23,810 nucleotides of DNA from Bacteroidales bacterium (GTDB lineage: Bacteria > Bacteroidota > Bacteroidia > Bacteroidales > UBA10428). The notes under the pieces were generated by a model. The model was not told where the DNA came from and searched no databases. It saw only the letters and a program-made list of their open reading frames with translations. Positions within the stretch are counted from its first letter, which is position 1. Every line of letters starts with the position of its first letter. The stretch is taken from positions 1 to 23,810 of the forward strand of contig DNTK01000456.1 in assembly GCA_003508755.1 (NCBI GenBank). The letters are read 5' to 3'. The translations under genes and the position numbers were made by a program. Shown here piece after piece: positions 9,356 to 16,651 of the stretch.

Positions 9356-10375
9356 GTGAATAATATTTTTGTCATCTGCGAAATAGAAAACGGTCAGGTT
9401 GCCGATGTTAGCCTAGAGCTAATGACCAAGGGCCGTTCACTGGCCGATGAGCTTAAGTGTAAGCTTGAAGCGCTTGTAATAGGTCACAACCTTAAGGACA
9501 TCGAGAAGGATATTTATCCTTTTGGTGCAGATAAAGTATGGGTTGCTGATGATCCTCGTCTGGAGGTTTACACCACATTGCCTTATAACTCAATTGCTGT
9601 TAAACTCTTTCAAGAGGAAAAGCCACAGATAGCATTGCTGGGTGCCACCACCTTTGGTCGCGACCTTGGACCACGTGTTTCCTCACAACTTATTAGTGGT
9701 CTTACTGCCGATTGTACATCGCTTGAAATTGGTGATCATGAAGACAAGCGGGCAGGTAAAAAATACGAAAATCTACTTTATCAGATACGACCAGCCTTTG
9801 GAGGTAATATTGTTGCTACTATCATAAACCCCGATAACAGGCCACAAATGGCTACTGTACGCGAGGGAGTAATGAAAAAAGAAGTATACAATCCGAACCA
9901 TAAAGGCGAGCTTGTTAAAATTGATGTCGATAAATATGTAAGCAAAGAAGATTTTGTTGTTAAAGTAATTGAACGACATATCGAAAGCTCCAAGGTAAAT
10001 ATTAAAAATTCATCCATCATTGTAGCAGGTGGATATGGAGTGGGATCAAAAGAAAACTTTAATTTACTCTCTGAATTAGCACATCTAATTAGTGGTGAAG
10101 TGGGGGCCTCCAGGGCGGCTGTCGATGCAGGTTTTGCAGACCATGATCGTCAAATTGGTCAGACAGGTGTTACCGTACGACCAAAACTTTATATCGCTTG
10201 TGGGATCTCTGGTCAGGTGCAGCACATTGCCGGTATGCAGGAATCATCGATGATTATATCCATAAACAACGACCCTGAAGCTCCTATAAATAAAATAGCT
10301 GATTATGTGATTACTGGTGATATTGAGGAAATTGTTCCCAAAATGATCAAGTATTACAAAAAGAACAGCAAGTAA
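9356..10375 (+). CDS. etfA: Electron transfer flavoprotein, alpha subunit
   Basis: Alpha subunit of the ETF, which holds the electron-carrying FAD in its C-terminal domain. From the GTG at 9356 it has 339 residues and starts MNNIFVICEIENGQVADVSL, the start I expect for Bacteroidota EtfA. A TTG at 9332 in the same frame would add eight residues and cannot be excluded; no ATG lies near. The N-terminal alpha/beta domain covers about residues 1-200. The FAD domain begins near VAGGYGVGS (223-231) and includes Arg253 in the SRAAVDAG segment, then GQTGVTVRPKLYIACGISG (268-286) and the family signature SINNDPEAPINKIADY. The stop lies 38 bases before the acyl-CoA dehydrogenase gene, so the two are probably co-transcribed. 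Confidence 0.96.
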   Translation: MNNIFVICEIENGQVADVSLELMTKGRSLADELKCKLEALVIGHNLKDIEKDIYPFGADKVWVADDPRLEVYTTLPYNSIAVKLFQEEKPQIALLGATTFGRDLGPRVSSQLISGLTADCTSLEIGDHEDKRAGKKYENLLYQIRPAFGGNIVATIINPDNRPQMATVREGVMKKEVYNPNHKGELVKIDVDKYVSKEDFVVKVIERHIESSKVNIKNSSIIVAGGYGVGSKENFNLLSELAHLISGEVGASRAAVDAGFADHDRQIGQTGVTVRPKLYIACGISGQVQHIAGMQESSMIISINNDPEAPINKIADYVITGDIEEIVPKMIKYYKKNSK

Positions 10376-10413
10376 ATTAATCAGCTAATTTTTAAAACTA
10401 AAAAAAGACAAAA

Positions 10414-12120
10414 ATGGATAATTTCTATATTGACAATCCCGATTTGAAATTCCATCTTAACCATCCTTTGATGAAAAAGATTGTGGCTCTTAAAGAGCGC
10501 GACTTTGCTGACAAAGAAAAATTCGATTATGCCCCTTTGGATTTCGAAGATGCAATGGATAGTTACGATAAAGTACTTGAAATAGTTGGTGATATTTGCG
10601 CCAATGTTGTTGCTCCAAATGCCGAAAGTGTGGATGCTGAAGGACCGCAGCTTGTAAATGGTGAGGTTATTTATGCAAAAGGTACCCAAGAAAATCTTGA
10701 TGCACTGGTTAAAGCCGGGCTAATGGGTATTACCTTACCCAGAGAGTATAACGGACTTAACTTTTCAGTTGTTCCATATACCATGGCAGCAGACATGGTG
10801 TCTCGTGCCGATGCCAGCTTTGTGAATGTGTGGGGGCTTCAGGATTGTGCCGAAACCATTCATGAATTTGCTGATGCAGATCAGAAGAATGAATATCTGA
10901 CACGGGTCTCGGGTGGAGAAACAATGGCCATGGACCTTACAGAACCTGATGCCGGGTCTGATTTACAGGCCGTTCAGTTAAAAGCTACCTTTAACGAGTC
11001 TGATGGTAAATGGTACCTGAATGGTGTTAAGCGCTTCATTACCAATGGCGATGGCCATATTTCGCTGGTACTTGCACGTTCGGAAGAAGGCACCCATGAT
11101 GGTCGCGGTCTGTCGATGTTTATTTATGATAGAAACAGCGGAGGAGTTTCGGTTCGCCGCATTGAGCATAAGCTTGGTATCATTGGCTCTCCAACATGTG
11201 AGCTGGTATTTAAAAATGCCCCTGCCGAATTAGTGGGTCAGCGTAAGCTGGGACTTATTAAGTATGTAATGTCTCTTATGAACGGGGCTCGTCTGGGTAT
11301 AGCTGCCCAATCAGTTGGAGTGGCTGAAGCAGCCTATCGCGAAGGATTAGAATACGCCAGAGAGCGTGAACAGTTTGGAAAGTCAATTATTAAGTTTCCG
11401 GCTGTATACGAAATGCTTTCAAAATCGAAGGCTAAGCTTGATGCCATACGTTCCTTGTTATACGAAACAGCACGTTTTGTAGATGTTTATAAAGCATATG
11501 ACCATATATCGAAAGATCGCACTCTTGAAAAAGAGGAACGACAAGAGATGAAGCATTATCAAAAGCTAGCCGATATTTATACTCCTCTTGTAAAAGGTAT
11601 TTCCTCAGAGGTATGCAATACTATGGCATATGACTCCCTCCAGATACATGGGGGTTCCGGATTTATGAAAGATTACCCCATTGAACGTATCTATCGCGAT
11701 GCCCGAATTACTTCCATTTATGAAGGTACAACGCAGCTGCAGGTGGTTGCTGCTATTCGTGGTGTTACTACCGGTGGATACATGAAGCAAATTCGTGAAT
11801 ACGAAATGGCCGATATTAAACCTGAATTGCATACATACAGACGTGTTCTCATTCAAATGACCGAAGAATATGAAGAAGCGGTTGAAAGAGTTACTTCCTT
11901 TAACGAGAATGAGTTTGTTGATTTTCATGCCCGCAGAATGGTTGAAATGGCCGGAAATATTATCATGGGATACCTTCTTGTTTTAGATACCAATCGAGAT
12001 AGCAAGTACTGGAGATCACTTGAAGTATTCCTTAAAATTGCCAGAGCTGAAAACAAAGCCAATGCTGAGGTAATTCGCTATTCAAATGTAAACGACCTCG
12101 GACGATTTAAAGTAGAATAG
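10414..12120 (+). CDS. Acyl-CoA dehydrogenase family flavoenzyme
   Basis: FAD-dependent acyl-CoA dehydrogenase, 568 residues, longer than the roughly 380-residue short- and medium-chain enzymes because of an extra helical C-terminal domain (about residues 455-568). The N-terminal helical, beta-barrel and C-terminal helical ACAD domains fill about residues 55-450. Both family signatures are visible: DLTEPDAGSDLQA (174-186) and QIHGGSGFMKDYPIERIYRD (after residue 410). The likely catalytic base is Glu437 in IYEGTTQLQ, at the position used by short- and medium-chain family members. It is the last gene of the etfB-etfA operon, ahead of a terminator, so ETF is the expected electron partner. The substrate is not readable from sequence. 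It could oxidise acyl-CoA or, as an anaerobic Bcd-like enzyme, reduce an enoyl-CoA. Confidence 0.95.
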   Translation: MDNFYIDNPDLKFHLNHPLMKKIVALKERDFADKEKFDYAPLDFEDAMDSYDKVLEIVGDICANVVAPNAESVDAEGPQLVNGEVIYAKGTQENLDALVKAGLMGITLPREYNGLNFSVVPYTMAADMVSRADASFVNVWGLQDCAETIHEFADADQKNEYLTRVSGGETMAMDLTEPDAGSDLQAVQLKATFNESDGKWYLNGVKRFITNGDGHISLVLARSEEGTHDGRGLSMFIYDRNSGGVSVRRIEHKLGIIGSPTCELVFKNAPAELVGQRKLGLIKYVMSLMNGARLGIAAQSVGVAEAAYREGLEYAREREQFGKSIIKFPAVYEMLSKSKAKLDAIRSLLYETARFVDVYKAYDHISKDRTLEKEERQEMKHYQKLADIYTPLVKGISSEVCNTMAYDSLQIHGGSGFMKDYPIERIYRDARITSIYEGTTQLQVVAAIRGVTTGGYMKQIREYEMADIKPELHTYRRVLIQMTEEYEEAVERVTSFNENEFVDFHARRMVEMAGNIIMGYLLVLDTNRDSKYWRSLEVFLKIARAENKANAEVIRYSNVNDLGRFKVE

Positions 12121-12148
12121 TTTTCTATTTCTATTATACTCACGCATT

Positions 12149-12180
12149 AAAAATCCCGGCATTTGACCGGGATTTTTTGT
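12149..12180 (+). terminator. Rho-independent terminator after the acyl-CoA dehydrogenase gene
   Basis: An 11-bp stem, AAAAATCCCGG (12149-12159) with CCGGGATTTTT (12167-12177), and a 7-base loop are followed by a T-rich tail. It starts 28 bases after the stop codon and closes the ETF/dehydrogenase operon. Confidence 0.9.
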
Positions 12181-12262
12181 TTTGTAATTGAAACTATTTT
12201 TTGCCCATCTGTTTAGTTATTAAACTCCCTTTTCAAAATAACACGATTAATTAACCATACTT

Positions 12263-12607
12263 ATGATACATGAACTACAAAACTTTTATTTAGAGCAAAA
12301 GGAGCCCCTTAAAAGCTGCTATCTGGCATTGCAAGGCATAATAAAAGACTTCGATGAACATATTACGGAACATTGGAAGTATAAACTGCCTTTTTTTTAT
12401 TTTAAAGGTAAGCCGTTTTGCTATTTGTGGTGCGATAAGAAAACCAATGAGCCCTATATTGGAGTAGTAAAGGGTGATAGGATTAATCACCCTCTACTGG
12501 AGCAAGGAAACCGCAAGAAGATGAAAATTATTCGTATTAATCCTTGTGCTGATATTCCTGTTGAGTCCATCAGCGAGATACTTCATTTAGCAGCTGAATT
12601 TTATTAA
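12263..12607 (+). CDS. DUF1801-like (YdhG-type) small protein
   Basis: A 114-residue soluble protein resembling the DUF1801/YdhG-like group. The family traits I recognise are a helical start, the central EHWKYKLPFFYFKGKPFCYL strand pair, a basic stretch near residues 83-90 and a helical end. Members have a frataxin-like fold and have been linked in some bacteria to iron handling, but the role here is unknown. It has its own ATG at 12263, lies 143 bases after the preceding gene behind a terminator, and ends only 9 bases from the stop of a convergent gene. No strong terminator separates the two; only a short AAAAG-TG-CTTTT hairpin is seen. A run of eight T at 12391-12398 encodes Phe-Phe and is a possible slippage spot. 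Confidence 0.78.
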   Translation: MIHELQNFYLEQKEPLKSCYLALQGIIKDFDEHITEHWKYKLPFFYFKGKPFCYLWCDKKTNEPYIGVVKGDRINHPLLEQGNRKKMKIIRINPCADIPVESISEILHLAAEFY

Positions 12608-12616
12608 AAAGTGCTT

Positions 12617-14125
12617 TTACTTAAATAGCATCGAACGTGTGCCATGTTTTACACCGTCTACTATTAAGCTATAAAAGTATATTCCAGGTTTATAGTCTTT
12701 ATCGGTCACTACAATGTTTGATTCTGTTCCTCTTTCAGTAATAATATGCTCAGAAGTTAATTTTCCCTGGGCATCATATATAACTATAGTTGCATTTTTC
12801 ACCTCTGGAAGGATGAAGAAAGAAATTCTTGTTTCACCTTTAGCTGGATTAGGAGTATTTTGCAAGAGCATGTTCTTATCATAATTCACATTGCTTAAGT
12901 GAGTGCTTGCCTCTAGCGCATCCAAGCGCGCTTCAGCATCACTTAGCCTATCCAATGCATCATTAAGCTGATTAACAACATCGCCAAGAAGCGAAGTGGT
13001 CGAGGCCAGTTCATTTTCAGCATCGGTTAATCGTGCTTCAGTAGCCGATAGTAGACTTTGCGAATCACTAAGCTTGGCTTCAGCAGTGCCAAGTCGTATA
13101 GTTAGATCATCCACGAGAGGAGATAAATCAACCGAAACAGCTGTTCCGCCTTCAATACCTATGTTTAGTGTTTTACCACTTAGATGAGCATTGTTTAGGT
13201 TTTGGTTATCGGTATTAATACCTGGTGCATACCATTCATTACCGTTGTAGTATTTTACAATGCTATCGTTGCCATCGAGCCAGATATCGCCTAATTCAGG
13301 ATTCTTAATCGTATTTAAAGCAGAAAGTTTTAATACACTATCGGTTTTAATATTACCCTGTACATGAAGTTTATAGTTGGGCGAAGTTGTATTTAAACCT
13401 ACATTGCCTTCTGGATTAATAAAAATTGAATTTGTTGGAGCTCCGGGCTTTATTCTAAATGGTAATTTGCTGCCATTTGTTACATCTCTTATAAAAAAGT
13501 TAGATTCATTACCGGCCACATCCCAGGTTTGCGGGGTCCAACCACTTGCACCTGTTTGTTCGAGTCGAAGAGCTGGAGTATCACCATCACTTGTATGAAG
13601 CTCCGTTATCGGATTATCTGTTTTAAATCCAACATATCCATTATTTTTCACATAAATTGAATTGTCCGGAGCTTCTGCCATAATCATAAAAGGTATTTGA
13701 ACATTGGTAGCATCCTGAATAGCAAAATAGTTTTTACCACCATTTTGAGAGTCATTGGCAATTAAAACCCAGTCATTATTTGGGTAGCCTGTTGAGATAG
13801 AACTATCGTCGAAATAAATTCGAAGATTGTTTTCTGTTAACAAAATCGTGTTAAATCCAAATGATGGATTTGCCGGACTGTCAAAACCAACGGCCAGACT
13901 GCCTTGTACAACTTGATCTTCCGGTACAACAATAGTTTTTAATTGTGGACCATCAATATCGGGTCCAACATCCATTAGCAGAGGAGAGGTGGTGGTGGGT
14001 TGAAGTGATTTTACAATAGGTTTTTCAGAAGAGCCTCTTCCGTTGTCCGCTTGAGCTTCCTGTGCACTTACACTAACGGCTAATAAAGAAATGCACACTA
14101 ACGATGTAATGATTTTAATGTTCAT
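12617..14125 (-). CDS. T9SS-secreted protein with fibre-like repeats, coiled coil and C-terminal sorting domain
   Basis: A 502-residue secreted protein. Residues 1-21 are a Sec signal peptide (MNIKIITSLVCISLLAVSVS, then AQ). Residues 117-180 and 199-257 are two copies of one repeat, sharing N-[FY]-F-I-x-D-x-T-N then PF-x-I, AP-x-NSI and G-x-VG-x-x-T. The second ends NVGLNTTSPNYKLHVQGNI, the NVGIGT-xPxxxLHV type seen in tail-fibre-like and large secreted proteins. Residues about 334-408 form a long predicted coiled coil with regularly spaced Leu, Ala and Glu, probably trimeric. The last 80 residues (LLQNTPNPAKGETRISF to the end MLFK) are a type A T9SS sorting domain. It is thus probably a surface-attached or released fibrous protein. 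No enzyme domain is visible, and its ligand is unknown. It is transcribed alone and converges on the DUF1801-like gene. Confidence 0.88.
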   Translation of the reverse strand: MNIKIITSLVCISLLAVSVSAQEAQADNGRGSSEKPIVKSLQPTTTSPLLMDVGPDIDGPQLKTIVVPEDQVVQGSLAVGFDSPANPSFGFNTILLTENNLRIYFDDSSISTGYPNNDWVLIANDSQNGGKNYFAIQDATNVQIPFMIMAEAPDNSIYVKNNGYVGFKTDNPITELHTSDGDTPALRLEQTGASGWTPQTWDVAGNESNFFIRDVTNGSKLPFRIKPGAPTNSIFINPEGNVGLNTTSPNYKLHVQGNIKTDSVLKLSALNTIKNPELGDIWLDGNDSIVKYYNGNEWYAPGINTDNQNLNNAHLSGKTLNIGIEGGTAVSVDLSPLVDDLTIRLGTAEAKLSDSQSLLSATEARLTDAENELASTTSLLGDVVNQLNDALDRLSDAEARLDALEASTHLSNVNYDKNMLLQNTPNPAKGETRISFFILPEVKNATIVIYDAQGKLTSEHIITERGTESNIVVTDKDYKPGIYFYSLIVDGVKHGTRSMLFK

Positions 14126-14439
14126 AGTATTGGTTTTTTAGGTAAAAAAAAGTGGTCTGGAAATATGGTGCAAGTTATAGCATCGAACAGGCGAAGTAAA
14201 TAGATATTACATTATTCTCCATTATTTGGTTATAGTGCGCCTGGTTATGATGATGAAAATGATAAAACAGCTTAACTACCTTAACAGAAATTAAAATTTG
14301 TATGGTCATTTTTAGGGAGTTTTTGGAAAGGACCGTCTCAAATTAATGGCAATCACAGTAAACATGCAATTCATCAAAAAAAACAATCTATCTGCCATTC
14401 GCCACGTATCTTGATGAAAAGGGTAACCAAAAATCTTAC
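14126..14439. other. Intergenic region between divergent genes
   Basis: These 314 bases separate the divergently transcribed T9SS protein (-) and a helical protein (+) and must hold promoters for both. I find no exact TAnnTTTG box on either strand; TTAATTTG on the minus strand (14339-14346) is a one-mismatch match but is about 200 bases from the gene it could serve. The frame of the + gene is open back to 14362 without a usable start codon. No RNA gene or repeat is evident. Confidence 0.5.
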
Positions 14440-14904
14440 ATGATGGTTGAGTACATAACTAAGACGATTGAAGAGCTGAAACAGCGTGTTAAATCAAATG
14501 TTGATTTAATTAATAAAAATCAGGATGCTATAAAGCAAATGTTAAAACACTCCAGGTCGGAGGAATATGCTGGTCAGTACGATATCTATAATACCAAAAA
14601 CAGGGAACTGCTGGCTCAAAATAACGACTTAATTAATGTGCAGCTAACCCTCGTAAATTTTCTTGATAAATATAAAAATACAGCCATTATACGGCAGGAT
14701 ATACCGTTAATAGATATTTATTCCATTACCGATATTCAGGAAGTTTTTGCATTAACGATTAAAGGAATTGCAGATTTTAACGAGCAACATCCTTACTATT
14801 ACAATGCGGAGTTTATTGATAAACTAATTGTCTATTACGAAAACAAAGAGGATTATGAGCGATGCGAACAGCTTCAGAAACTGAAACAAGGTATTGCCAG
14901 TTGA
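14440..14904 (+). CDS. Unrecognised helical protein
   Basis: I do not recognise this 154-residue protein. It has no signal peptide and no membrane segment and looks cytoplasmic. Residues about 5-80 are strongly helical and coiled-coil-like, rich in Lys, Asn, Gln and Glu (ITKTIEELKQRVKSNVDLIN and the region around NTKNRELLAQNNDLINVQL). The second half is also helical, and its end (YYENKEDYERCEQLQKLKQ) resembles a degenerate TPR-type helical hairpin. Two adjacent ATG codons (14440 and 14443) could be the start; the second gives MVEYITK. It stands alone on its strand, has a strong bidirectional terminator 24 bases after its stop, and converges on the GTPase-like gene. The length, an intact frame and the terminator support a real gene; the context gives no function. 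Confidence 0.72.
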   Translation: MMVEYITKTIEELKQRVKSNVDLINKNQDAIKQMLKHSRSEEYAGQYDIYNTKNRELLAQNNDLINVQLTLVNFLDKYKNTAIIRQDIPLIDIYSITDIQEVFALTIKGIADFNEQHPYYYNAEFIDKLIVYYENKEDYERCEQLQKLKQGIAS

Positions 14905-14927
14905 TAATAAGTGACCAAAAGAGCATT

Positions 14928-14961
14928 AAAAAAGCGCATTCAATCCCGAATGCGCTTTTTT
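14928..14961. terminator. Bidirectional terminator between convergent genes
   Basis: A perfect 14-bp stem, AAAAAAGCGCATTC (14928-14941) with GAATGCGCTTTTTT (14948-14961), and a 6-base loop. The A and T tracts on the two sides make it usable from both strands: 24 bases after the + gene ending at 14904 and 20 bases after the - gene ending at 14981. Confidence 0.92.
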
Positions 14962-14980
14962 ATTTGACTTATGTGGAGTA

Positions 14981-16297
14981 CTATGAGAATTTCTCTGTTA
15001 ATATCGTCTTTAAATTAGGAGAAGTAATTTCATCTAATTCATATTGAACACGAACAGTGGGTTTATCAATTGATACTATTCTGTTTAAATCAATTGGAGT
15101 GCCTATTACTACCGAGTCACATTGTACTTTATTTATGGTATCCTGCAAATCCTGAATTTGTTTTTCACCATATCCCATTGCAGGCAGCAGCGTACCAATT
15201 TCCGGATATTTTTCAAAAGTTTCAGAGATTGTGCCGGTTGTATATGGACGTGGATCAATTATCTCAGCGGCACCATATTTTTTTGCAGCAACAACTCCTG
15301 CGCCGTATTTCATTTCGCCGTGTGTCAGGGTTGGTCCATCCTCAACTACAAGTACCTTTTTATCTTTAATGACATCGGGTGCATCCAAAATAAGTTTTGA
15401 GTTTGCTTTAATTACTGTTGCTTTCGGATTATGGAGCTTTATATGAGCTTCAAGTTTCACAACATCTTCTGTTGAAGCACTATCAACCTTATTAATAACT
15501 ATTACGTCGGCTCGCAAGAAATTTACCTGCCCGGGATAATATAGTAATTCATGACCTACTCTGTGAGGATCCACCACTACAATCTCTAAATCGGCTTTGT
15601 AAAAAGGAGTGTCATTATTTCCACCATCCCAAAGAATAATGTCGGCTTCTTTTTCGGCTTCGCGCACTATGGCTTCATAGTCAACGCCGGCATAAATTAC
15701 CCTTCCGCGATCGATATGTGGTTCGTATTCTTCCATTTCTTCAATGGTACATTTATGCTTCTTAAGATCTTCTACTGAAGCAAAGCGTTGTACCTTTTGT
15801 GCTACCAAATCGCCATATGGCATGGGATGTCTGATGGCCACTACTTTTTTGCCCATATTGGTTAATACATCGCTTACAATTCGTGATGTTTGGGACTTTC
15901 CACAACCTGTGCGAACAGCACATACCGATACAACCGGTTTTACCGATTCGACCATGGTGCGGGTAGGAGAAGCTACAGAAAATTTTGCTCCGGCAGCCTG
16001 GGCAATAGCACCAATTTGCATTACATGCGTATAGGTAACATCGGAATATGAAAAGAGAACCTCGTTAACCTGATGCTTAACAATTAATTCGGCAAGTTCG
16101 GATTCGGCATAAATTGGAATTCCGTCAGGATAATGTGAGCCTGCCAGTTCAGCAGGGTATTTTCTGCCATCGATGTTTGGGATTTGTGTAGCTGTAAATG
16201 CGATTACCTTAACATTGGGGTTGTTTCTGTAAAGTACATTAAAATTGTGGAAATCACGACCGGCAGCGCCGCAAATAATAACTCGTCTTGTTTTCAT
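14981..16297 (-). CDS. Cyclic 2,3-diphosphoglycerate synthetase-like P-loop GTPase (COG2403 type)
   Basis: A 438-residue cytoplasmic P-loop protein of the group containing archaeal cyclic 2,3-diphosphoglycerate synthetase. Residues 1-115 are a Rossmann-like domain starting RRVIICGAAGRDFHNFN. The nucleotide domain starts near 121 with the phosphate loop AVRTGCGKSQTSR (Lys134, Ser135), which lacks the first Gly of a classical Walker A and is closer to the SIMIBI class. WDGGNND (223-229) resembles a Walker B/G3 motif, and NKVD (269-272) matches the G4 guanine-specificity motif. In thermophilic archaea the family enzyme makes an osmolyte; in mesophilic bacteria its product is, to my knowledge, not established. 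The start ATG at 16297 gives the expected N-terminus. It is a single-gene unit with its own terminator. The family is fairly sure, the reaction not. Confidence 0.85.
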   Translation of the reverse strand: MKTRRVIICGAAGRDFHNFNVLYRNNPNVKVIAFTATQIPNIDGRKYPAELAGSHYPDGIPIYAESELAELIVKHQVNEVLFSYSDVTYTHVMQIGAIAQAAGAKFSVASPTRTMVESVKPVVSVCAVRTGCGKSQTSRIVSDVLTNMGKKVVAIRHPMPYGDLVAQKVQRFASVEDLKKHKCTIEEMEEYEPHIDRGRVIYAGVDYEAIVREAEKEADIILWDGGNNDTPFYKADLEIVVVDPHRVGHELLYYPGQVNFLRADVIVINKVDSASTEDVVKLEAHIKLHNPKATVIKANSKLILDAPDVIKDKKVLVVEDGPTLTHGEMKYGAGVVAAKKYGAAEIIDPRPYTTGTISETFEKYPEIGTLLPAMGYGEKQIQDLQDTINKVQCDSVVIGTPIDLNRIVSIDKPTVRVQYELDEITSPNLKTILTEKFS

Positions 16298-16600
16298 AGC
16301 ATGTAAAAGTTAAGTGAATTAGTTCTATATAGTATTTAGATATTCTCAACTCTGTTAATCAGCCCAAATGCCGATCATGCCCCTTTACTGTTTGTACCCT
16401 TAACGCAAGGCCCTCCCTTAATGACAAGAATTTATGATAGTTATTAAAAACTTGAAGTAGAGGTATTCAGGGTTTGCTCAAGTTAAATTATTGAATCTAA
16501 TATCTGTATGATATTAAACATGTTTGGATGGTTTTACCACAAGAATGTTAATTTTATTTGCTTTGGAATATGTTTTCCTGTCAGATAAGGAAGGAGAAAA
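16298..16600. other. Intergenic region upstream of the GTPase-like gene
   Basis: This AT-rich gap lies between the start of the GTPase-like gene (-) and the terminator of the amylase operon (-). It should carry the promoter of the GTPase-like gene, but I find no exact TAnnTTTG box on the minus strand. I see no open frame of note, RNA gene or repeat. Confidence 0.5.
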
Positions 16601-16631
16601 AAAGAGGCTTGCCAATCTGGCAAGCCTCTTT
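16593..16631 (-). terminator. Rho-independent terminator of the amylase operon
   Basis: A perfect 14-bp stem, AAAGAGGCTTGCCA (16601-16614) with TGGCAAGCCTCTTT (16618-16631), and a 3-base loop. Read on the minus strand it is followed by a run of T and lies 20 bases after the stop of the large amylase gene. Confidence 0.9.
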
Positions 16632-16651
16632 AATATTTTAGAATGTTTATT

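Noticed and set aside
12391..12398. Run of eight T inside the DUF1801-like gene as a phase-variation switch
   Set aside because: Eight T in an AT-rich genome is common, the frame is intact, and the protein is not a surface structure.
13355..13777. Tail-fibre-like repeats as evidence for a prophage
   Set aside because: No other phage gene is near, and the protein has a Sec signal and a T9SS sorting domain, so it is a cellular export product.
14364..14414. Sixteen-codon open frame starting ATG in the intergenic region
   Set aside because: Too short, with no promoter or conserved feature; open frames of this size are expected by chance.
14362..14439. Possible upstream extension of the helical protein gene
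   Set aside because: The frame is open but has no ATG, GTG or TTG codon in it, so the ATG pair at 14440/14443 is the first usable start.
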